The notes beneath the pieces were generated by a model. It was not told the origin of the DNA and searched no databases. It saw only the letters and a program-made list of their open reading frames with translations. The position numbers and the translations under genes were made by a program. Below, piece after piece: positions 56,623-64,000 of a DNA stretch of 64,000 nucleotides. The DNA comes from CAYOZN01 sp964408455 (GTDB lineage: Bacteria > Planctomycetota > Phycisphaerae > UBA1845 > UTPLA1). The DNA lies in contig CAYOZN010000021.1 in NCBI GenBank assembly GCA_964408455.1, forward strand, positions 1 through 64,000. The letters are read 5' to 3'. Every line of letters begins with the position of its first letter. Positions within the stretch are counted from its first letter, which is position 1.

Positions 56623-57042
56623 GAAACGTCTCCGGATTGTGCGAGACCGCGGGAATGGGGCCGATTCTTGGGGAAAAGCGTCACGCTGGCAACCGAACGC
56701 GGCTACGAAGTCGAGTGGCTTACCATTTGGGCGGGAACGCTTACATGCAAAAGCACTGGTGTAACGCTTCCACGCCCGGCGAATGCCCCCTGTTAACGCA
56801 TAAAACCGGTGCCGCCGGAGCAAAACGGTGCGCCTTCGGACACGCGTGTGCTTGCCTGACGTTGCCTCGTGATGGACAATGATCACGTGGTTCCGGCCGT
56901 CTCCGCTCACGAGGGGCCGCTTTCGGCGGCTGCCGGGAAAACACGTCCTGTGCATGACGTTTTAGAAGGCGAGCGCTGCCGGCGATGGCGGCGACTCGTC
57001 CGAACGACTACACAAACCGTTCAACCCCAAGGAGAACGAAGT
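56623..57042. other. divergent promoter region
   Basis: No gene was seen. It must hold the promoters of the secreted protein and of the prolyl oligopeptidase, whose ATG is preceded by AAGGAG at 57029-57034. Confidence 0.5.
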
Positions 57043-59193
57043 ATGAAGTTCAGGTTTTCCCATTGGCTGCTGGCCGTGGCGGCTTCGGCCCTGGTTGTTC
57101 CGCTGGCAGCGGCGGAACCGCCGAAGGGCGCCGGGCTGAAGTACCCGGAGACGAAGAAGGTCGAGGTGGTCGACACGATTCACGGCGAGAAGATCCCCGA
57201 TCCGTATCGCTGGCTGGAGGATGACAACGCGGCCGACACCAAGGCGTGGGTGCAGGCCCAGAACAAGGTGACGTTCGGCTATCTGGAGAGCATCCCGGCG
57301 CGGCAGAAGATCATCGATCGGCTGACGAAGCTGTGGAACTACGAGAAGTTCGGCACGCCGTCGCGTCAGGGCGACAAGTACATCTACAGCAAGAACGACG
57401 GCCTCCAGAACCAGAGCGTGGTGTACTGGTTGCGATCGCTGGATGGCGAGCCCAGGGAGTTGATCGATCCGAACACGCTGTCGAAGGACGGAACGGTGGC
57501 ACTGAGCGGCCTGTCGATCGACGACGCCGGAAAGCTGATGGCGTACGGTTTGTCCGACGGCGGCTCGGACTGGCAGACATACCGCGTGCGCGATATCGAG
57601 AGCGGCAAGGACCTGGAGGATGTCATCCGCTGGGTGAAATTTTCCGGCGCCTCGTGGACCAAGGATGGCAAGGGCTTTTTCTACAGCCGATACGACGAGC
57701 CGAAGGAAGGCGAACTGCTGAGCGGCTCGAACTACTACCAGAAGCTGTATTACCACAAGCTCGGCACGCCGCAGTCGGAGGACGAACTGGTGTATCACCG
57801 CCCCGATCAGAAGGACTGGGGCTTCGGCGGCAGCGTGACCGAGGATGGCAAGTACCTGATCATCAGCGTGTGGAAGGGCACGGAGCGCAAGAACCGGGTC
57901 TACTACCAGGATCTTTCGCGGAAGGGTGCGGACGTCGTAAAGCTGCTGGATGACTTCGACGCCGAGTACGATTTTCTGGGCAATGACGGGACGGTGTTCT
58001 ACTTCCGGACCGATCTGAATGCCCCTCGCGGCCGAATCATCGCAATCGACACCAGGAACCCCGGGCGCGATAAGTGGAAGGAACTGATCGCGCAGGCGAA
58101 GGAGACGCTCGAGGGGGCCAGCATCGTCGGCGACAATCTGTTTGCCAATTATCTGAAGGATGCGGCCACGCAGGTGAAGGTGTTCGATCTGTCGGGCAAG
58201 CACGTGCGCGACGTCGATCTGCCGGGCATCGGTTCGGCGGGCGGTTTTGGCGGCCGGCGCGATCACACCGAGACGTTCTACGCCTTCAACAGCTTCACGA
58301 CGCCACCGTGCGTGTATCGCTACGACCTGAAGACCGGCAAGAGCACCCTTTTCCGCAAGCCGACGGTGGACTTCAATCCCGACGACTATGTGACCGAGCA
58401 GGTGTTCTACAGCAGCAAGGACGGCACGCAGGTGCCGATGTTCATCAGCTACAAGAAGGGACTGAAGCGCGATGGGAAGAACCCGTCGCTATTGTACGGT
58501 TACGGCGGCTTCAACATTTCGCTGACGCCGCGGTTCAGCCTGTCGAACGTGTTGTGGATGGACATGGGCGGCGTGTTTGCCCAGCCGAACCTCCGCGGCG
58601 GCGGCGAGTACGGCAAGGAGTGGCACGAGGCCGGCCGCCTGCTGAACAAGCAGAACGTGTTTGACGACTTCATCGCCGCGGCAGAGTGGCTGATCTCGAA
58701 CCAGTACACGAACAGCGACAAGCTGGCGATCTACGGCGGCAGCAACGGCGGGCTGCTGGTCGGCGCCTGCATGACGCAGCGGCCGGAGCTGTTCGCGGCG
58801 GCCATGCCGGCGGTGGGCGTGCTGGACATGCTGCGATTTCACGAGTTCACCATCGGTCACGCGTGGCGCAGCGACTACGGCGATATCAACGATCCGTCGA
58901 TGTTCAACGTGTTGAAGAGCTATTCGCCCTATCACAATCTGAAGCCGGGGACGGAGTATCCGGCGACGATGATCACGACGGGCGATCACGACGATCGCGT
59001 GGTGCCGGCCCACAGCTTCAAGTTTGCCGCCCGGCTTCAGGAGTGCCATGAAGGTGACGCTCCGGTGCTGATCCGCATCGAAACGCGGGCCGGTCACGGC
59101 GCCGGCAAGCCGACGAAGCTCCAGATCGAGGAAGCGGCCGACCGGATCGCCTTTCTGAAAAAGGTGATGGGGATTGAAGATTTAAAGGAGTGA
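57043..59193 (+). CDS. secreted prolyl oligopeptidase (S9A family)
   Basis: Serine peptidase of 716 residues that cuts short peptides after proline. AAGGAG lies eight bases before ATG 57043. A signal peptide (WLLAVAASALVVPLAAA) sends it across the membrane. The seven-bladed propeller covers about 90-440. The hydrolase domain carries the triad: Ser567 in YGGSNGG, Asp648 in TGDHDDRVVP and His685 in RAGHGAGKP. Length and order are those of bacterial prolyl endopeptidases. It probably supports growth on peptides, which fits with the proline dehydrogenase elsewhere in the window. Confidence 0.94.
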   Translation: MKFRFSHWLLAVAASALVVPLAAAEPPKGAGLKYPETKKVEVVDTIHGEKIPDPYRWLEDDNAADTKAWVQAQNKVTFGYLESIPARQKIIDRLTKLWNYEKFGTPSRQGDKYIYSKNDGLQNQSVVYWLRSLDGEPRELIDPNTLSKDGTVALSGLSIDDAGKLMAYGLSDGGSDWQTYRVRDIESGKDLEDVIRWVKFSGASWTKDGKGFFYSRYDEPKEGELLSGSNYYQKLYYHKLGTPQSEDELVYHRPDQKDWGFGGSVTEDGKYLIISVWKGTERKNRVYYQDLSRKGADVVKLLDDFDAEYDFLGNDGTVFYFRTDLNAPRGRIIAIDTRNPGRDKWKELIAQAKETLEGASIVGDNLFANYLKDAATQVKVFDLSGKHVRDVDLPGIGSAGGFGGRRDHTETFYAFNSFTTPPCVYRYDLKTGKSTLFRKPTVDFNPDDYVTEQVFYSSKDGTQVPMFISYKKGLKRDGKNPSLLYGYGGFNISLTPRFSLSNVLWMDMGGVFAQPNLRGGGEYGKEWHEAGRLLNKQNVFDDFIAAAEWLISNQYTNSDKLAIYGGSNGGLLVGACMTQRPELFAAAMPAVGVLDMLRFHEFTIGHAWRSDYGDINDPSMFNVLKSYSPYHNLKPGTEYPATMITTGDHDDRVVPAHSFKFAARLQECHEGDAPVLIRIETRAGHGAGKPTKLQIEEAADRIAFLKKVMGIEDLKE

Positions 59194-59278
59194 CCGGGCC
59201 GCGCCGGTGAACGCCGGCGGCCAGCGCCTCCGGCTCACTTGAGCCGGGGCGACTCGCCACACATCAAGCGAACAACGG

Positions 59279-59311
59279 AACGGCTCCGGCACGTTGCGTG
59301 CCGGGGCCGTT
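59279..59311. terminator. bidirectional hairpin between convergent genes
   Basis: AACGGCTCCGGCAC pairs with GTGCCGGGGCCGTT (14 bp, one G-T) around a 5-nt loop. It lies between the prolyl oligopeptidase and the opposing membrane protein gene. The trailing T-run is weak. A second small stem, CGGCTC/GAGCCG, is at 59231-59246. Confidence 0.55.
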
Positions 59312-59345
59312 CTGCGTTTCGGAGGCGTGAAGCGAGAGACAGAGA

Positions 59346-60377
59346 TCAGCCGACCGACTGAAACTCGGAAACACTGGCGGAACGGGGCGTGCCTGATCGG
59401 CGGGCGTCGTTCTGCCGGCTTTGTCCGACGGCATAGACCGGCAGCAGGAAGACGGAGCGATAGTCGACGCCGGGAATGTCGGCGTGCAGTTCGAGTTCCC
59501 AGTAGCGCGGCGGTTGCACGGCGAGACACGTTGCCAGTGCGGGGTCATCGGGGAGAGTGAATTCGACCGGAATCGTCTCGCGCGGGGCGCGACCGGTGCC
59601 ACTCACATCGATTTCAGTCTTCTGGCTGTGCAGCTCGTAGCTGACGACTTCGGTGCGCGTCTTGTTGCCGACTTGGCGCGTTTCGTAGGCTTCCTGCACG
59701 CAGCGCAGCGTGCAGGCGAGCTTATCGATGCCGGCGAGGCGGCGGCCGGGCATGAAGTCGGCCTCGAACCGGCCGCCAAGGGCATAAGGGAAGCGACGAT
59801 AGTGGAGGCGGCCGGTACCGAAACGCGTCCAGCGCATGGCGGCGTGAACCAGGGCAATGGCGTAAATCAGGGGGAAGATGTTGACGCAGGCGATGCCGTA
59901 CAACCAGCCGGACTTGTGGGCGCCGCCGAAAAAGGCGGCATAGTTGAACGGGCTGGAAAGCAGCAGCACGATGAGCAGGCCGAAGCCATAATTGACGAGC
60001 TTCCGGCCGAAGCGGTCGCGATCGCCGGCGGGATTCCAGGCGTGATCGGCGAGCCAGGGCTGGGTAAAATCGTGGGCGAGCAGGCGCCGTGTTCGTGCCT
60101 TTCGAATGACACCTCGGACGCCGTGCAGCATCAGCCAGAGCCCAGGGAGGAGAAAGACCATTCCGCAGGCGGCGACGACGGCGCGCGGGGCGTGAAATGA
60201 CGAGTCCTTCGTCGGGATGATGTTGGCGGCGGCGAGAATGATGAATACGCCGACGCCGGCGAAGGGGATGCCGAAGAGGATGGCGGACCGGCCGTGGACG
60301 GTGGTGCCGCTGCGGCTCTGGTGTCCGCGCAGGCGGCGCGGATTGTCAGGTGCGGCGTTGTCCGGCGGCGTCTGCAT
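59346..60377 (-). CDS. membrane protein, DUF3592-like
   Basis: Protein of 343 residues. Four membrane helices can be seen (ILFGIPFAGVGVFIILAAA; VVAACGMVFLLPGLWLMLHG; FGLLIVLLLSSPF; GIACVNIFPLIYAIALVHA). The C-terminal 150 residues form a soluble beta-rich domain with KLACTLRCVQEAYETRQVG and VEFTLPDDPALAT, ending in a short proline-free tail. The pattern resembles DUF3592-type proteins, whose function is unknown. It is convergent with the prolyl oligopeptidase. Confidence 0.72.
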   Translation of the reverse strand: MQTPPDNAAPDNPRRLRGHQSRSGTTVHGRSAILFGIPFAGVGVFIILAAANIIPTKDSSFHAPRAVVAACGMVFLLPGLWLMLHGVRGVIRKARTRRLLAHDFTQPWLADHAWNPAGDRDRFGRKLVNYGFGLLIVLLLSSPFNYAAFFGGAHKSGWLYGIACVNIFPLIYAIALVHAAMRWTRFGTGRLHYRRFPYALGGRFEADFMPGRRLAGIDKLACTLRCVQEAYETRQVGNKTRTEVVSYELHSQKTEIDVSGTGRAPRETIPVEFTLPDDPALATCLAVQPPRYWELELHADIPGVDYRSVFLLPVYAVGQSRQNDARRSGTPRSASVSEFQSVG

Positions 60378-60487
60378 GATGATGCATTTATCGGTGGCCG
60401 GCCGCGTTCGATTAGGCAGAATGCCGGCAGCATGCGGGCTTAGGCAGACTATTCGGACGTGATCCCGAGTGGGTCTCGCACCTTCGT

Positions 60488-60949
60488 TCAGCGGGCAGCG
60501 ATGCTCTCCCGAATGAGATGGTGGAATTCTTCGGCAGTTGATGCCTGTGCCAGTTGCTCGCGGAGCCTCGCGTTGAGGGCCAGGCGATTGAGCTGGGCCA
60601 GGGCCGTGATGTGGTCGGCCGTGGCGCTGACCGGGCTGAGCAGAAGGGCGATGAGGTCGACGGGCTGACCGTCGGAAGAATCGAAGGGAATCGGCCGGCG
60701 GGGGCGGCCGAAGGCGATGACGGGGCGCGTGATGTCGGGTGACTTTGCGTGGGGCAGGGCAAAGCCCTTGCCGAGGCCGGTGGAGCGCTGGGCCTCCCGA
60801 TCGAGAACGGCCTTGAGCACGGCATCGCGCTGTGTGATCTGCTGGTGGTGATCGAGCAGGTCGACGAGTTCGGTGATGGCCGCGGTCTTGTTGTCAGACT
60901 CCAGCGGAATCCTGATGTGGGCGGCCGAGATGTGTTCTGCGAGATTCAT
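60488..60949 (-). CDS. PTS EIIA domain protein (PtsN-like)
   Basis: Protein of 153 residues from ATG 60949. It is a single EIIA domain of the fructose/nitrogen type with the phosphorylated His67 in GKGFALPHAKS, and the supporting block LIALLLSPVSATADHITALA. No sugar permease (IIB/IIC) is nearby, so it is likely regulatory, as PtsN is. The frame is open to 61009, but the family starts at MNLAEHIS. Confidence 0.9.
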   Translation of the reverse strand: MNLAEHISAAHIRIPLESDNKTAAITELVDLLDHHQQITQRDAVLKAVLDREAQRSTGLGKGFALPHAKSPDITRPVIAFGRPRRPIPFDSSDGQPVDLIALLLSPVSATADHITALAQLNRLALNARLREQLAQASTAEEFHHLIRESIAAR

Positions 60950-61034
60950 GTCACCGGCTCTCGGTTCGTGAGCAGGTGGCATGCTACCGCGCCGGGTGCG
61001 GCATCTCAAACGCTCATTCCGTCACGGTGAGTCT

Positions 61035-63092
61035 TTAATTGCTGAGCAGAAGATCGACGAACTCCTGAATGTCTTCGCCGTTGACACCGTCGCGACCATT
61101 CACGTCGGCGTGGCGAATCAGGTCCGGGTCGGCCTCGCGTCCGAGCAGCACGTCTATGAATGTGGCGATGCCGCCGGGACCCAGGAGGGGATTGCAGTCT
61201 TCGCCGAGCGGAAACAGCGCTTCATCGCCGATGACGGCCATGGTGACGGGCAGTGCGCCGCCGAAGGCACTCCACAAGGCGTAGGCAAGCTCGCCACGAT
61301 TTGAGGGATCATCGGCGTTGGGGCTATTCTCGCGCAGAAACTCGATGTATTCGCGCGTGGTCTGCTGGTAGTACAAGGTGATTCTCGCTCCGGCGGCCCC
61401 GACCGGAATGTCATACCAGGTGTCATCCCAGTACTGGCCGTCCGCATAGGTATAGCCGACGGGCTGTGCCTGAATGGCGGCGAAGGAGGCGTTGGTGAAG
61501 CCGCGGGGCGGAATCCGGTTATCGAAATACATCTTGTTGCCGAGGACCGAGTGCATGGAGGGGGCCGGCGGCAGTTCGACGGTAGCGGCGAGCGTTTCAT
61601 CCGGGCCGGCCTTTGCGCGATAGACCTTGGTCGTCGCGTCGTCGAGCACGCCGGTCTGCGGGTCGTATGCCCCGGCGACGGCGAACGGGACATTGGGTTC
61701 TTCGCAGTCGAAGAACTCAACGGTGAGCCACATGCGGCGTCCCTCAAAGTAGCCTGTGGGGAGCTTGTGGCCAGTCTGGTTAATGACGCGGACGCGGAGC
61801 TGTTCCGGCGCGCCGGGGCCGGGCTGCGGGGGCATCTCGACGGCGGCCTCGAGGTCCGCGGCGAGTGTCATGAATTCGGCATTACCGTCGGCGTTCTGAG
61901 TGAGCAGGCCGGCTTCGTGTTCGGTGAAGTCGGGCCCGTTAATGGGATCGGGTGAAGGAAAGCCGGCCAGCGGGCCTGCGGGGCCGTAGTGATGCGATAT
62001 GGCATCCAGAACCCAGGTTGCGGCGCCATTGAATGAGTGCCGCGGGATGTCGGGACGCGGGGCGACGAACGCGCAACCCTGCACGAAGTGGGCGGACATG
62101 TGGCAATCCTGGCAGTCGGAAACGAAGAACTGCCCCGGCCCGCCGAAACGGCCGCCCATGTCGACGCCGTCGCCCACGGCAAAATCGCTCTTGAGCCATT
62201 CGCTGTAGGTGCGCTGCTCCGCGATCATTTCGTACTTGTCGCCGGTAGGGTGCGGCACGCCGGGGCCATTGAAGACGAGATTGCCCTGCACGTCGCGCAT
62301 CATGTGCGGGAAGCTGACGTCGTGGCAGGTGGCGCACATTTCGGATCGGCGGTGAAACGGCGATTCGAAAGTGGGGCAGCCCCACGGATCGCCAAGCTCG
62401 TCCTCGCACTTGCTGAAGGTGGTGGCGAAGTGGAAGTCGTCGCAGGGGACATAGCCGGGCTGCCCGAATAGCGTCGGGAAAGGACCGCGGCGGCGGTCGT
62501 AGGGATCAATCACGTAACTGGCGTTGCCGCCGTAGCCGGGATTCGGCGGGAGGCCAAGGTCCATCGACTGGATGGGCCGGTCGATGCCGAGATCGAGGAG
62601 AATGAACACATCTGCATATGGCGCCTCATCGAGGTCGTCGAACGGATCGACCATGCGATGACAGAAGTGGCAGGTGATGCCATCGCGATCCTGGCGATTG
62701 ATCATGCTGCCATCGGTCGGCGTTGAGCGGCCTTCGAGCCATGCCTTTGGCACGTGGCAGCGGATGCAGGTGTCGCCGGAGCCAGGGGCATCGTGCTCGG
62801 CAATGTCGAGGCAGGCATAGAAGACGGGATCGCGGGCGGCATTCGCCATGAGGCTGCCCTGCCACTCGGCGGGAATGGGCGATTCGAGATCGCCGTTGGT
62901 GTGGCAGCCGGCGCATTCATCACCGGAGCTGATGAGGAGGCTGCCGGGATCAAGCGTGTTGGGCTGGGTGCCGCGGAGGTAGAAATTCTCGATGGTTGTG
63001 GGCAGCGGAAGCGGACTGCCCGCTGCGCTGGTGGCGATGAAGAGAGCGCATGCCAGCACGGTCATACGGCTACAGGCAGACGGATTTCGCAC
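61035..63092 (-). CDS. secreted pentaheme cytochrome c-like protein with dockerin-like end
   Basis: Protein of 685 residues. A signal peptide (MTVLACALFIATSAAG) is followed by five CxxCH heme motifs in the first half: CAGCH, CIRCH, CHFCH, CATCH and CQDCH. Many distal His residues are available as sixth ligands. The second half is beta-rich (RVRVINQTGHKLPTGYFEGR), as in secreted multiheme oxidoreductases, and ends with a dockerin-like segment (HADVNGRDGVNGEDIQEFVD). It should work outside the cell membrane in electron transfer; the partner is unknown. Confidence 0.88.
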   Translation of the reverse strand: MRNPSACSRMTVLACALFIATSAAGSPLPLPTTIENFYLRGTQPNTLDPGSLLISSGDECAGCHTNGDLESPIPAEWQGSLMANAARDPVFYACLDIAEHDAPGSGDTCIRCHVPKAWLEGRSTPTDGSMINRQDRDGITCHFCHRMVDPFDDLDEAPYADVFILLDLGIDRPIQSMDLGLPPNPGYGGNASYVIDPYDRRRGPFPTLFGQPGYVPCDDFHFATTFSKCEDELGDPWGCPTFESPFHRRSEMCATCHDVSFPHMMRDVQGNLVFNGPGVPHPTGDKYEMIAEQRTYSEWLKSDFAVGDGVDMGGRFGGPGQFFVSDCQDCHMSAHFVQGCAFVAPRPDIPRHSFNGAATWVLDAISHHYGPAGPLAGFPSPDPINGPDFTEHEAGLLTQNADGNAEFMTLAADLEAAVEMPPQPGPGAPEQLRVRVINQTGHKLPTGYFEGRRMWLTVEFFDCEEPNVPFAVAGAYDPQTGVLDDATTKVYRAKAGPDETLAATVELPPAPSMHSVLGNKMYFDNRIPPRGFTNASFAAIQAQPVGYTYADGQYWDDTWYDIPVGAAGARITLYYQQTTREYIEFLRENSPNADDPSNRGELAYALWSAFGGALPVTMAVIGDEALFPLGEDCNPLLGPGGIATFIDVLLGREADPDLIRHADVNGRDGVNGEDIQEFVDLLLSN

Positions 63093-63442
63093 GAGACTTC
63101 CCGCCCCCTTTGGACGTAGTGAATACGTCTACAATCCCCTACTTTGCGGTGGCCGGCACGGCGCATCGCCGGCCGGAGCACGAGTGCACGGCGCCTGCCG
63201 CGTTCGCCCGGTGGCCGGGCAGGCAAAAGTAATGATATCGGAGTGGAACATCGGGTTCAAACGAACGGGACGCGGAATCGATCCGCGCTCGGTCGGGCGG
63301 CGCATTTTTCAGGGGTACGGGCGCGGGATTCGCAGGACCGGCCCCCTATCGGACGGGGTGGCCGCCGGGGCTGGGTTTGGATGGCGGGGGGCGACAGATT
63401 ACATTCGGGGGAACAAGTGGCCGGTCTGGAGGTGTATCCATC
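63093..63442. other. divergent promoter region
   Basis: No gene was seen between the cytochrome and urocanate hydratase genes. The urocanate hydratase ATG is preceded by GGAGG at 63428-63432. Confidence 0.5.
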
Positions 63443-64000
63443 ATGACCATGACGAGTTCGACCACCACTCGCGTTGTTCGAGCACCGCGTGGGACCGAAT
63501 TGAGCTGCAAGGGCTGGCATCAGGAAGCGGCGCTGCGGATGCTGCACAACAATCTCGATCCGGAGGTGGCGGAAAAGCCGGATGAGCTGATCGTGTACGG
63601 CGGCACGGGAAAGGCGGCCCGGAGCTGGGCAGACTTCGATCGCATCGTGCGCGCGTTGCGCTCGCTGGAGAACGACGAGACGCTGCTGGTGCAGAGCGGG
63701 CGGGCGGTGGGCATCGTGCGAACGCACGAGCATGCGCCGCGGGTGCTCATTTCCAACTCGATGCTGGTGCCGAAATGGGCGACGTGGGAGGAGTTCCGCC
63801 GGCTGGAGGCGATGGGGCTGACGATGTATGGGCAGATGACGGCTGGAAGCTGGATCTACATCGGCACGCAGGGAATTCTTCAGGGAACGTACGAGACGTT
63901 TGCAGCCGCTGCACAGCGTCACTTCGGCGGCACCCTGGCCGGGCGGCTGGTGGTGACGGCCGGGCTGGGCGGCATGGGCGGGGCCCAGCCGCTGGCGGCG
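63443..64000 (+). CDS. hutU: urocanate hydratase, 5' part
   Basis: The first 186 codons of the histidine-breakdown enzyme that converts urocanate to imidazolone propionate with tightly bound NAD. Conserved blocks are ELSCKGWHQEAALRMLHNNL, VAEKPDELIVYGGTGKAAR, ISNSMLVPKWATW, TAGSWIYIGTQGILQGTYET and GGMGGAQPLA (start of the NAD loop). The sequence is cut by the window end. ATG 63443 is chosen from the spacing to GGAGG; a second ATG at 63449 is possible. No other hut gene is visible on this side. Confidence 0.95.
   Translation, partial: MTMTSSTTTRVVRAPRGTELSCKGWHQEAALRMLHNNLDPEVAEKPDELIVYGGTGKAARSWADFDRIVRALRSLENDETLLVQSGRAVGIVRTHEHAPRVLISNSMLVPKWATWEEFRRLEAMGLTMYGQMTAGSWIYIGTQGILQGTYETFAAAAQRHFGGTLAGRLVVTAGLGGMGGAQPLAA

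Overview
The window looks like one scaffold from a planctomycete, most likely a member of Phycisphaerae or a relative. Pointers are three ECF sigma factors, two of them beside membrane Ser/Thr kinases; PKD, Fn3, TSP3 and PEP-CTERM surface proteins; dockerin-like tails; an H-X9-DG-type prepilin fragment; and small membrane proteins with a CxYDLRG...CPECG zinc ribbon. Most of the DNA is GC-rich. A run of exactly 100 N at 44811-44910 shows that this is a scaffolded draft assembly.

Layout. 0-4 kb: integrase-like tail, ECF sigma with a Cys-bearing tail, then a persulfide/sulfane-sulfur operon (ETHE1-like MBL-rhodanese fusion, YgaP-like rhodanese, AhpD-like protein). 4-14.5 kb: two ECF sigma + Ser/Thr kinase pairs on the minus strand, with a PKD-TIG-cyclophilin lipoprotein and remnants of a large helicase between them. 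14.7-19.6 kb: a 956-residue secreted Cys-repeat protein, a zinc-ribbon protein and ribulose-phosphate 3-epimerase. 20-25 kb: a lower-GC defence-like island (HNH nuclease, small ORF, PIN protein, type IIG-like methylase/restriction protein). 25-34.8 kb: PEP-CTERM protein, proline dehydrogenase and a truncated copy of its 3' end, lipoprotein, MBL hydrolase, starch-synthase-like glycosyltransferase, type II NADH dehydrogenase. 35-44.6 kb: three small heat-shock proteins in tandem, an ABC exporter with an embedded PDZ-like domain, YchF-like GTPase, Trk/Ktr potassium uptake pair, MFS carrier. 44.7-46.3 kb: a composite tandem repeat array of about 604 bp period around the gap. 46.5-56 kb: zinc-ribbon membrane protein, two decayed toxin-antitoxin pairs, L,D-transpeptidase, 5-formyl-THF cyclo-ligase, WecA/MraY-like transferase, O-antigen-ligase-like protein, lysA. 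56-64 kb: secreted proteins, prolyl oligopeptidase, PTS IIA, pentaheme cytochrome and the start of urocanate hydratase.

The most unusual signal is in the DNA rather than in one gene. Several repeat families share the window: 7-bp-periodic tracts with different heptamers, a structured dispersed repeat present four or five times, hairpin arrays, and a G/C palindrome that has entered two coding sequences in frame. Decayed defence and toxin genes (helicase ends, amber-interrupted ParE, start-less UPF0175 antitoxin with a shortened DUF3368 toxin, truncated proline dehydrogenase copy) suggest repeated gain and loss. No tRNA, rRNA or CRISPR array was recognised.
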